Assembly: GCA_026770575.1 (NCBI GenBank)
Contig: MU657679.1
Span: forward strand, 24,097 to 34,851
Source: Pelagophyceae sp. CCMP2097
Taxonomy: Eukaryota; Sar; Pelagophyceae
DNA length: 10,755 nt
Reading direction: 5' to 3'
A program made the translations under genes and the position numbers. Under the pieces are notes generated by a model, which worked only from the letters and a program-made list of their open reading frames with translations, did no database searches and was not told the DNA's origin. How positions within the stretch are numbered: position 1 is the stretch's first letter; each line of letters starts with the position of its first letter. Shown here piece after piece: positions 1 to 7,839 of this stretch.

Positions 1-231
1 TTTAAGACGTGCCGTCGCGCCACTCGGCGACGGCAGCTTCCAGAAGGCTCGCTACTTATCGAGCGTGTGTTCAAGAAAATCCCAATTTCCACCCTAAGAG
101 AGCCGTGGGCGCGCTCTTGTAATAAACTTTGTGGAGGGAAATCCTCCGAAACTTTTTTCCAATTAATTTAAGAAATTCTACCGCGTCCGTCACGCGGTGG
201 GGATCCCTACACCCAGTCGGTAGCGCGGTCG
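1..231. other. 5' flank of first gene, no gene called
   Basis: This stretch lies before the first supported start codon. It is AT-richer than the surrounding DNA, most clearly at about 120-180, where a CCAAT pentamer (159-163) and an A/T-rich run sit about 70 bases before the ATG at 232. A small inverted repeat, GGAGG-n5-CCTCC, lies at 134-148. Two forward frames are open at the left edge (stops near 110 and 170) and could be the tail of a gene outside the window, but neither carries a recognisable motif. A promoter role is inference from position and composition only. Confidence 0.25.
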
Positions 232-1386
232 ATGAAGCGTTACTTGGCGGCGGTGGGGTTGGCGTGCGTGGCGGGCGGCGCGGCGCTCGACTTGACGGGC
301 GGTGCGGCGCTCGACTTGACGCCGGCCGAGTGGGCGACGCCCGCGGTGTCGGAACACGGCGGCGTTGATGCGGCCTGCGCGGCGTCCGTGGCGTCGTGGC
401 CCGGCCCGGGTCCTGCCGCCAAGCCGCGCGCGCTCATCCTGCTGCGCGGCGAAGGATTCAGAGACTGGGGCTTCCAGCACGTGACGACGACGTGCTGCGC
501 GAGCCGCCGCGTCCCACTCCTGGCCCCGGAGCCGCGCCGCCTCGGCCCCGCGCCGCCGCGCCGTCCGAGGCGCCTCGACAGCGTCCGCGCGTAGGACGGG
601 TCGGACCGCGTGCAGCACGAGGTCATCGCGTCGCACGAAAAGCACCTCATCGCGACGCTCGAGGCGCGCGGCTTCGCGGTGGACTGCTTCATCTCGACGT
701 ACACGTGCTCCAACGGCAGGTCGTGGGCGCAGCGCATGCTGACCGCGGGCTACGGCCGGTGCCTCCGGAGCGCCGCCTTCGCCGACCGCGCGACGGCGGC
801 CCGGGTGGAGCTCCACGGCACCATGAATGGCCAGCTCTCGGCCATGGGCCGGCTCCTGGGCATGGTCGCGGAGCACATCACGACGTGGACGCCCGGCCAC
901 GCCCTTGGCCACGCGGGGTATGCGCACATCTTCGTGGTGCGTCTCGACATGCGCTTCGAGACGCTGGACCTCGGCTGCCTCCTCGAGGCCGGCCGGCCGT
1001 TGAACCTGCACCAACTCGTGCCGGGCTCCAACGCGGACCAGTTCCACTACGTCCCCGGCCGCTTCCTGCCCTGCTGGGTCCGGCTCCGCCACGGCAACAA
1101 AGTGCTCGAAGTCCACGAACTCGCCGCGCGCGCGGGCGTCGCCCAAAACCTCGCGCAGCTCAGGTGCTCGACGCAGTTCAAGCAGGCCAAGGCGGCGGGG
1201 GATCGCGCCTGGATGCGCGACGGCGTCAACACGCAGCCTGCCTGGAGCCCCGACTCGCCGGAGCGTGTGCCGTGCATCTGCGGCGACTGGCTAAAGGGCG
1301 ACCGCCTCGCCATTGCCCTCCGCAGGAAGCACCTCCCGAGCCTTGACTACTGTCCCTACAACGCCACGGCGAAACCGAGCAGATAG
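232..1386 (+). CDS. Secreted glycosyltransferase-like protein (two exons, GC-AG intron)
   Basis: Exons 232-498 and 595-1386 encode 352 aa. Both exons are in the same frame, separated by an in-frame TAG (592-594), which a 96-nt intron removes exactly. The N-terminus is a typical signal peptide (MKRYLAAVGLACVAGGAALD). The body starts with ALILLRGEGFRDWGFQHV (about residues 67-84). Across the junction it reads TTTCC/DGSDRVQHEV, then FAVDCFISTYTC and HIFVVRLDMRFETLDL. This layout (hydrophobic strand plus LRGE-FR, an H-rich helix, an RxD motif after a hydrophobic strand) resembles an expanded family of algal and stramenopile glycosyltransferase-like proteins. The enzymatic role is inferred from fold-like motifs; no donor or acceptor can be named. 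Cysteines and a sequon near the end (NAT) suit a luminal protein. ATG 232 is chosen because it gives the signal peptide. Confidence 0.75.
274..321 (+). repeat. 24-nt tandem duplication in signal peptide region
   Basis: Two adjacent 24-nt copies (274-297 and 298-321) differ at one base. They encode GGAALDLT twice, residues 15-30 of the glycosyltransferase-like protein, around the expected signal-peptidase site. The copy number keeps the frame, so it lengthens the region without breaking the gene. Confidence 0.85.
499..594 (+). other. Intron with GC-AG borders (gene 1)
   Basis: The intron starts GCGAGC and ends GCGTAG, 96 nt, phase 0. Read through, this segment gives Arg/Pro-rich sequence and a stop codon; removed, it joins ..HVTTTCC to DGSDRVQHEV. 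The donor is a GTGAG-like site with C for T at +2, the common minor GC-AG class. Confidence 0.75.
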
Positions 1387-1574
1387 GGCCCCGGCGGCTG
1401 ACAAGAGGTCGGGGGACCAGACCACCCCCCGGGGGGGGGGGTGGTGCGGAGCACCCCACCCCATCCCATCCCCGTGGAGGATGGGGGTGGCGTGGCAGAG
1501 CCACCCCACCCAAGGTCACTCCAGGCCACGAATCGAGCCCAGTATCAATCGAGGAAGGAAGATGACAGCCTGGT
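1387..1574. repeat. G/C hairpin cluster downstream of gene 1
   Basis: Three inverted repeats follow the stop codon closely. ACCACCCCCC (1421-1430) pairs with GGGGGGTGGT (1436-1445) around a run of 11 G. CCACCCCATCC (1458-1468) nearly matches the reverse complement of 1479-1490. GTGGC-aga-GCCAC lies at 1492-1504. The G-runs could also form quadruplexes. No reading frame here looks coding. The role is unknown: a 3'-end structure or a remnant of a small non-autonomous element are both possible. Confidence 0.5.
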
Positions 1575-1932
1575 TTAGTAAGAAGTCGGTTTCCTTTTGA
1601 GCTCGGCGAGCTTCTCATTCAGCGCGTCTTTCCGGTGATGGCCTCGGCGGGAGCGTACTTGAAGGTGCCCGGATCGTCGACAGGTGTGCTTGATTTCTTG
1701 CGTAGTACCCGTTCCCGCGGCTCGACCATTGTGCGAGACGGTCACCATCAAAGAGGTTCGAAGTCGCAAGAAGATTGACCTGTTCGATCGCGTAGCTGAT
1801 GTCGATGCCGCGGCGGTGCTTGAAGCCCTGTATCGAGGAGCCGGGCGGCTTCTTCGACGTGATGCCTTTGAGGAACGAGCGGCACGCCGGCGGGCTGCCG
1901 CGCGCGAGCGCCCACGGCGCCAGGCTGCGGAT
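1575..1932 (-). pseudogene. Broken or multi-exon coding remnant, unrecognised
   Basis: A reverse-strand frame is open from 1932 down to a TGA at 1615-1617, about 105 codons, with no ATG. Its first 48 codons (about 1932-1789) have G or C in the third position almost without exception. The peptide is not low-complexity (for example SFLKGITSKKPPGSSIQGF, HRRGIDISYAIEQ). Beyond that, natural-looking peptide continues in other frames: DDPGTFKYAPAEAITGK (frame ending at TGA 1619-1621), then ALNEKLAELKRKPTSY (frame ending at TAA 1575-1577). Either the gene has decayed by frameshifts, or part of this is an intron, for example from GTCAAT after ..YAIEQ. An upstream acceptor (CCGCAG just before CTGGCGCCG) is possible. 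I do not recognise the family. Confidence 0.4.
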
Positions 1933-2887
1933 TCATCGCCGCGACTTTGGCCGTCGTCGCCGTGGACGTGGAGCGGCGGCGAGCGCCGTCGGCGGCGAGA
2001 GCCGCAGTGCAGGTCGCGGCGGTCCCGGCAGCGCCGCGCCGGGCGGCGCTCCGTTGAGGCACCGCACGCGTCGTCGCACCGTTCGTTTGCGGCGCGGCGC
2101 GCGTCGGCGGGGCGCCAGGCGGCGGCAGCTGCGCGGGCACCGGCGCGCCAGGCACAGACTGCGGGCTCTCGCGCCACGGTCGCGTCCGCGGCGCGGCACG
2201 CGTCGGCGGCGCGTCGCGCGTCGTCGGCGCGTCGGTGGCGCGTCGCGCGTCGGTGGCGCATCGCGCGACGGCGGCGCGGCGGCGGCGGCCCGCAAGGCGG
2301 CGTGAGCATCGTGGACTCGGAACCAAAGTGGAAGTAGAACATGATCGCAGCGGGCGCCGTTCGTCTCCGATGCTGCGCACGCCCGCAGCGCCGGGAGCGA
2401 AGTCGACGCAGCCTCCTTCGGATCGCGCCGCGCCGCTAAGAGGCATCAGGTGAGGTCATGACTCCAGGCCGCCTGACCGTTTTGTGCTGGGCCGCGGCGC
2501 CCCGCTGCACTGCGGCGACGAAGTGGGCCAAGGGTCCCGGCGCACCCTTGCCCAGAGCGTGCGGCCCCGTTCATCGATCGACGTCGCAGAGCAGCGCGCG
2601 TCGCAGAGATAGCTGCTGCAGGCACTTTGACAATAGCAAAGGCTCGCCCTCGGGAGCAGCTCCTATAGCCCTCGGCTCCGGACACTCGCGAGTCCCGAGC
2701 GTGCGAGCGCAGTAGGAGCGCTCTTGATTCATGATGCCATGGATAGATTCCGGAATATATCCGCGGCCGTATCGTGAACTCACGACGTCGACGCGCGCTG
2801 ATTCAGCGACCTCCACTGGGACGTCGTCGACGTCGCGGCTGCGGCAGGCTACAGCAGCCGGCGTCGAAGCCCACGCGTCCGCCACCC
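1933..2887. other. Low-complexity GC-rich region, no defensible gene
   Basis: Several frames are open on both strands but translate to Arg/Ala/Pro-rich sequence with no motif, as expected from extreme GC content and short tandem repeats. The upstream part of the reverse-strand remnant at 1575-1932 may extend in here: a reverse frame from about 2446 contains a Pro-rich, linker-like stretch. The right part (about 2700-2887) is the 5' flank of the PC-esterase gene and holds an AT patch (GAATATATCC near 2751-2760) that could be core promoter; this is only a guess. Confidence 0.35.
2209..2280. repeat. 18-nt imperfect tandem repeat
   Basis: Four 18-nt units run end to end. The two central ones (2227-2244 and 2245-2262, GCGCGTCGGTGGCGCGTC and a one-base variant) are nearly identical, and the flanking units are more diverged. 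The period is a multiple of three. On the reverse strand it reads as a hexapeptide-like Ala/Arg/Thr/Asp/Pro pattern, so it could be a repeat in a protein or simple expansion. Confidence 0.7.
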
Positions 2888-4242
2888 ATGCGGCGCGTCG
2901 GCGTCGCGCTCCTCTGGCGCGCGTGCGCGGCTTGGGTCTTCGAGACGCCGTGGTCGCTCGACGGTTCCTGGCGCGCGCCGGCGCCGACGTGCGGCGTGGC
3001 CAAGGTGAAGTGCAACTGCAACTACGGCTACAAGACGGCGGCGTGGCGGCCGTCTCGCGGAAAGTTTGTGGCTTCGTTTTCCAAAGAAGACTCTTTGCGG
3101 ACGTGTGCGACTCTGCGCGACGAGAAAGTCTTCTTCGTCGGCGACTCCCTCGTCGCGCAGATGCAAGAGCATTACGGCCCCCGCGTCGACGCCGCCTGCC
3201 TGGACGGCAACGTGAGGCGCCCGCACAAGAAACCAGCGTACGCGCGCTGCTGGGACCCGCAGCCGACGCACGCATTCTACATGCTCTGCGACGGCTGCCC
3301 CGGCTTCCGCGAGGGGGCGAAGAAGGAATGCACCTACGTAAGTTATACGGCCCGGTGCCCCAATACGAAAAGCCTCCCTTTGTGCCGAGCCATGGACGCT
3401 CTGCGTAGAGGGCCGAGGACGAGCTTGCTGCAAAGACGCAAAGTCGGACGTATGTTCGCGAAAGTAATTGCCTTGAAACGTTTTGCGTGCGCAATCGGGC
3501 CTGCCGATCTAGGCCGATCTAGGCCAAGGTCATTGATGGCGCGCGCGACGGCTACACGGCCGCCGTCGTCTCCTTTGGCGCCCACATGACGACGCCCGAG
3601 CGCCTCGGCCTCACCGAGGCCTACAGCGACGCGCTCGACGCCCTTTCGCGCGCGGTCCGCGGCGGCGCGTTTGGCGATGCGGCGGCCGCCGTGGACGCGC
3701 TCGAGCGCCTTTCCGTAGAGGGCCGCGTCGTCGACTTCAACCATACCAAGACTATCTCCATATCGTGCGACCTCGCTGCCGCCGCGCACCACGTCGAGCT
3801 GCGCGCGCGCGAGCGAAAGTGGGCCGTGCTCCTCGCCGACGCGCCGCTGGGTCACGTCGGGTGCTTCAACAAACGAAGATTCAACGCATCCCTCAACCCC
3901 GCGGGCCTGTCTAGAGCGGCGTGGAACGACGTTTCGACGCAGTACAAGTTCGGGTGGGACGCCATACCGGCGATTAACGACATGGCCTCCGAAGCGTTCC
4001 GAATCGCCTTTGCCAATTCGCCGGCGCCGTTCGTGCGCCTCAACGCCAATAGAGCGTTCGCGGGCCACATCCAGGCGCACCTGGCCTCCACGGGGCTCCA
4101 GTTTAAAGGCGGCGCCAAGGACTGCCTCCACTACTGTGGGAAAGGGCCCATGCACGTCTATGCGGAAATGATCCACAACGCCCTCCTCGCCCTCGGCCCG
4201 CCCAGCCAGCGCTTCCACGCCAACCGCACTGGCAGTCGTTGA
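2888..4242 (+). CDS. PC-esterase / TBL-like SGNH protein (polysaccharide O-acetyltransferase family)
   Basis: Exons 2888-3337 and 3523-4242 encode 389 aa. ATG 2888 is the first in-frame ATG and gives an N-terminal hydrophobic segment (MRRVGVALLWRACAAWVF) that fits a signal peptide or anchor. Residues 81-91 read VFFVGDSLVAQ, the GDS block with nucleophile Ser87. Residues 165-171 read VVSFGAH, and 350-355 read DCLHYC, the C-terminal Asp-x-x-His block with Asp350 and His353. This pairing of GDS and DCxH defines the PC-esterase family, which includes plant TBL proteins and animal/fungal CASD1/Cas1 and moves acetyl groups onto glycans in the Golgi. The plant form usually reads DCxHWC; here Tyr replaces Trp. 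Cys-rich N-terminal spacing and sequons (NHT, NAS, NRT) fit a luminal enzyme. The acceptor glycan is unknown. Confidence 0.85.
3338..3522 (+). other. GT-AG intron in PC-esterase gene
   Basis: The donor is a full-consensus GTAAGT after TAC (residue 150). The acceptor is ATCTAG at 3522, phase 0, 185 nt. Splicing joins ..KKECTY to AKVIDGARDG and restores the VVSFGAH strand. The last 20 bases are two perfect copies of GCCGATCTAG, so a second potential acceptor lies 10 nt upstream (3512). Confidence 0.9.
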
Positions 4243-4527
4243 GCGCCCGGCCACCGCCGCCCTCGAAAGGCCAACCAGCGCCGCCTCTCAGTAAAGGAGA
4301 CTTCTTCAGACCTCCTGCCCTAGCAGGTCAGTGGGGCCCCTAGTCCGAACCTAGACAGGAAGGGGCAAAGATCCTTGTCTGCTGCCTCGACGGGATGCGT
4401 GCCTTCGTTGCGTGCTGCGGCTGCGGCCGCTCGCAGCCGCCGGAGACCCGTCGTTCGAACGCAGGCGGCTGCGGCGCGACCCGCCTGCATGCCACTTGAG
4501 CTCCGTCGATCCTCCATCGGCGTCTCT
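4243..4527. other. Convergent 3' flanks
   Basis: The forward PC-esterase gene ends at 4242 and the reverse large gene ends at 4528, so this 285-base gap holds both 3' untranslated regions. I see no clear AATAAA signal on either strand and no independent gene. A reverse frame stays open through it but loses any resemblance to the adjoining protein. Confidence 0.5.
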
Positions 4528-7500
4528 TTAGAAGCGCCAGGCGCCGTCGGCCTGGGCGAAATGCGCGGCTCCCGTGGGCCAGGCGTGGGCGGCGGGTTCG
4601 ACGGCGGCGACGACGACTTTGCCATCGAGGAGCGCCAGGCCCACTCGCTCCTGCGCGGGGAGCCAGTGGTCGAGCCACTCGAGCGGCGCCGGTGCCGCGC
4701 CGCCCGGCGCCGCGGCGCAGCACTCGAGCGCCGCGACCCAGCGGTCGCCGACGACGGCAAACGAAGAAGGCTCAAACCTGAAGGAGCAAACGTCGGATGC
4801 GCGCCGCGGGGCCTCGCGACGGCCCGGCCCGCCGACAAGCCTACGGGCCGCGGAAACAAACACCCCTCTGTCGCGGTTCGAACACGCCGCGGAAGCGAGC
4901 ACGCACGCGCGGATGCGGACGGCGCGCCGGACGTCGTCGTAAAAGGGAGACGCCTCGAGCGCGCAGACGCCGCCGGCGCCGCCGTCGCCGTCGAGGGCGT
5001 CCGCGAGGGCGCGCAGGCGCCGCCCCGCGCCGGGGCCCGAGGCATCGACGAAGTCGGCGAGGCGGCGGGCCGTCGCCACGACGCCGCCGACGACGCGGCC
5101 GTCGGCGAGCACGGTGCTCTCCGCGGCCGCAAGCGACAGCTGCGCCGCGAGGCGCGCGCGCGCCGCGCGCCGCGCCCCGCGGTGCGCCTCCAGCGTCGCG
5201 TTTTGCGACTCGGGCGGCCCGAGCGCCTGCGGGGGGCGGAAGACTGACGACGGACAGACACCGACTTTCTAAAGTACCAACGGACGCTGCGCGTGGGGAC
5301 GGCCGCAAAGGCCGCGGCGGCGAGCGCCTCCTGGAGCCGCGCGGCGGCGGCGTCGGCGGTCGTCCGGAGGCGAACGACGGCCGCGTCCGCGGCGTTCGCG
5401 TCGTCGAGCAGCTTGCTCGTCGGCCGCTGGCGCACGAGGTCGGCGAGGGCCAGCCGCAGCGCCGCCGCGCGTTGCCGCAGGCGGCCCAGCTCGATGGCGC
5501 CCGCGTCGAGGCGCAGCAGCGCGGCGAGTTCTCCGGCGCCGAGCGCGTCCGCGTCCGATAGGAGCTGGAGCGCCGCGGCCGAGGCGCGGACTGCGGCGGC
5601 GCCCCGGTGCGCGGGGTCCTGTTGCACGGACCGCCCGGCCTCGGGCTCGTCGGAGAGCGCGTAGGTCTCGCCGCCGAGGCCCTCGCCGCACTTTTGCCGC
5701 GCTCGCCGGGCCGCGGCGACCCACGCGTTGTCGTCGCCCGTCGCCTCGGCGAGGAGGGCTCGCTTCTCGCGCGCGCGCCGCGCGAGGGCCTCGCCGCGCA
5801 CGCGGACGCCGTGCTTGAACGCGCGCGCCGGCGAGCATAGCAGACCGTCCGGGGCCCTTGGGGCGCCGCCGTCGCCGTCGCCGCTCGTGGCGTTCGCCGT
5901 CGCGTCGGCGGCGCCGAGGCCCACGTAGGCCCCGAGACGCTGATACAAGGTGGGCGCCGGCGGCGCGTCGTGCTTCTTGCCGCCGTGCTTGGTGGTTGGC
6001 CGGCACTGCTCCATCGCCGACGCCTGCTTTGCGTAGTACGCGCGCGCAACGGCCGCCGCCGTCTGCACGACGATGTCCGCCTTGGGGCCGCCGTCCTTGT
6101 CCGCGGTGAGGTCCGCCGCGAGCGCGCCGACGAGACCTGACTGGACGGCGCGCGCTTCTGCGTCATCGTACGAGGCCAACGCTGCTTTTCGCGCGTATAC
6201 CAGCGGCGCGTACACCGTCCGGAGGCCTACGGGGCGCGGGCTATGGCGCATCGTTGATGAAGCATCGTCGATGAAGCATCGCGCGGCGCGTCAGACGCAC
6301 CGTATGTCTCCAGCCTCTTTAGGCGCGGCAGCCGTGCGAAGCGCCTATCGATGGCCAGCGCGGCGGCCTCCCAGTCCTCGGACGCTTCGAGCGCGATGGA
6401 GGCCCGCAGCTCGAAGGGCGGCGGAGCGGCGAGGCACCGCGAGCCCTCGTCTAGGAGTGCTTGCTGGAGCCACCGCCGGTCGTCCGAGTTGCACCGGTCG
6501 CCGCCGCAGAGGCCCTCGACGGGCGCGGCGGACGCGCGCCGCCCCGCCGCCTCCGCGTCGGAAATGTCGGCGTCGGCCGCGCGGATCTCGGCCTCGCGGT
6601 GAAGCTCGCGCTCCCGGTAGACGGCCTCGGCGGCCTCCAAAGGCTCGGCGTCGCGGCGCGCGCGGATGGCCACGTCCGTGGCGCGCGCGACCTCGGCCTC
6701 GGCGACGCCCTGGGCCAGCAGCGCCGCCGTCGTGTTGGTGACACCGTACGCGGCTTCCGCGAGCAGTCGCCTGCGCGTCGCCTCTTGCGCCGCCAGCACG
6801 CTCGCGCGCTCCGCAGCCAGCGCCGCGTCGACGTCGCGCTGCGCACGCGCGAGCGCAGCAGCCTCCGACCGCTCCAAAAGCGCCACCGCGCTCGCGACCT
6901 ACGCCCAAGCAACACGACGTCGGACGCGCCACACCCACGACCAGCGTCAAGGCTCTTCGACGACGGCGGCGCGCGCACGCACCGCGGCGACGTGCGCCGG
7001 CGAGCACGCGCGTTTCGACGCCAGCATTTCGACCTGCGAGGGGCTCTTTGGTTCTCGTCATGTGCGCGTCACAGGGCGTCCGACCCCGCACGGCGTAGGG
7101 GCGTCCCACGGACCTCAACGAGGCGGAGGAAGGCGCCGAGCGTCCGCGCGTCGTCCCACGCGTCGTCGGCGCTCGGCGATTCGCCGGCGCTCGACGATTC
7201 GCCGGCGTCCGGCGCTTGGCCGGCGCTCGGGGCCCCGCCGGCGGTCCGGGGCCGGAGCGTGTCGAGCGCGGCCACCTCTGCGTTTGCGGCGGCGACGAGG
7301 TCTCGGACCGCGGCGTCGCGCTGGGCCTGGAGCGCGTCTGCGAGCATCGGCGCCGCCGCCGCGTCGAGGCCGTGGCGCTGCACGAACGCGGCGGCCGCGT
7401 CCAGCGCGGACGCGTTTTCGGCGACGGCGCACGTCACCACGTCGAGGTTCACCTGGAGCTCGACGGCCGCCGCCGGCCGTGCCGTCGCCGCGACGGAGCT

Positions 7501-7839
7501 GATGCGCGCCGCCGCCGCGCGGTACGCGGCCTGCCGCGCGGCGGCCGCCGCATGCGCGTCGATGGCCGCCGCGACCGCCGCGCGCCAGCCGGCGCCGTCG
7601 GCGCGCGAGACGCTGCGGCGCAGCGCGGACCGCGCGCGCGGCCGCGTCGCGTTGCCCCAGGCCGCCGCGTGCGCGCCCGCGGCGAGGAAGGGGCCCGTGA
7701 CGAGGAGCGTCCGCGGGGCTGCGTCGTCGCAGGCGCGCCGCTGCGCACACCGCAGCACCTGCCGCGCGTCCAGCACGCCGCCGCCGCCGCCGACGGCCGC
7801 CGCTAGCGCGACGAACAACGCACACAGAGCGCTCCTCAT
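4528..7839 (-). CDS. Large secreted Ala-rich coiled-coil protein, unknown function (four exons)
   Basis: Exons 7839-7114, 6898-6301, 6226-5286 and 5226-4528 on the reverse strand encode about 987 aa. ATG 7839 starts a clear signal peptide (MRSALCALFVALAAAVGGGG). Exon 1 is Ala-rich helix, ending in four hexapeptide repeats (about residues 201-224). Exon 2 opens with a charged, heptad-like helix (LLERSEAAALARAQRDVDAA) and contains a Cys pair in GLCGGDRCNSDD. Exon 3 is again mainly Ala/Arg/Glu helices (for example REKRALLAEATGDDNAWVAA). Exon 4 adds a more globular end with several cysteines (ASDVCSFRFEPSSFAVVGDR, ECCAAAP). Sequons NAT, NAS and NTT are spread along it. I see no transmembrane segment after the signal peptide and recognise no family. 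It is one gene rather than several because exon 2 has no usable ATG and each junction keeps phase. A scaffold, wall or extracellular-matrix role would be a guess. Confidence 0.7.
5227..5285 (-). other. Intron 3 of large secreted-protein gene
   Basis: The coding signal leaves one reverse frame near 5286 (..FAAVPTRS) and resumes in another at 5226 (ALGPPESQNATLEAH). The acceptor is strong: a pyrimidine tract TCTTCCGCCCCCCGCAG. For the donor I prefer GTCCGT (59 nt, phase 0), which recurs in two other introns here. GTCCCC at 5300 (74 nt) is also in phase but lacks G at +5. Confidence 0.6.
6227..6300 (-). other. Intron 2 of large secreted-protein gene
   Basis: Donor GTGCGT after TACG and acceptor CCCCGTAG, 74 nt, phase 1. 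Splicing joins RLKRLETYG to LRTVYAPLVYAR. The intron holds a 14-nt tandem duplication (6251-6264 and 6265-6278) that differs at one base. Confidence 0.75.
6899..7113 (-). other. Intron 1 of large secreted-protein gene
   Basis: Donor GTCCGT after GAG and acceptor TTGCTTGGGCGTAG, 215 nt, phase 0. Splicing joins LGAFLRLVE to VASAVALLERSE. In-frame stops occur on both sides of the junction when it is read through. Confidence 0.65.
7168..7239 (-). repeat. 18-nt tandem repeat encoding a hexapeptide
   Basis: Four 18-nt units (7168-7185, 7186-7203, 7204-7221, 7222-7239) lie inside exon 1 of the large reverse gene. They encode APSAGQ, APDAGE, SSSAGE and SPSADD-like hexapeptides, a Pro/Ser/Ala/Gly-rich acidic linker. 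Copies 1 and 2 differ by one base; the others are more diverged. Confidence 0.8.

Noticed and set aside
190..1146. 318-codon reverse open frame
   Set aside because: Antisense to the glycosyltransferase-like gene; biased Arg/Ala/Val/His composition and no family motif.
1684..2337. 217-codon forward open frame
   Set aside because: The first part looks passable (SRKKIDLFDRVADVDAAAVL), but its third-position base use is mixed while the opposite strand shows near-total G/C there. The rest is Arg-rich low complexity.
4841..6166. 441-codon reverse open frame, Arg/Ser/Pro-rich
   Set aside because: It overlaps the exon 3/exon 4 frames of the large secreted-protein gene and has only composition-driven Arg/Ala/Pro sequence.
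6251..6301. ATG at 6251 as a separate gene start for the 643-codon reverse frame
   Set aside because: It falls inside the inferred 74-nt intron. Exon 2 upstream has no usable ATG and joins in phase, so one gene is the simpler reading.
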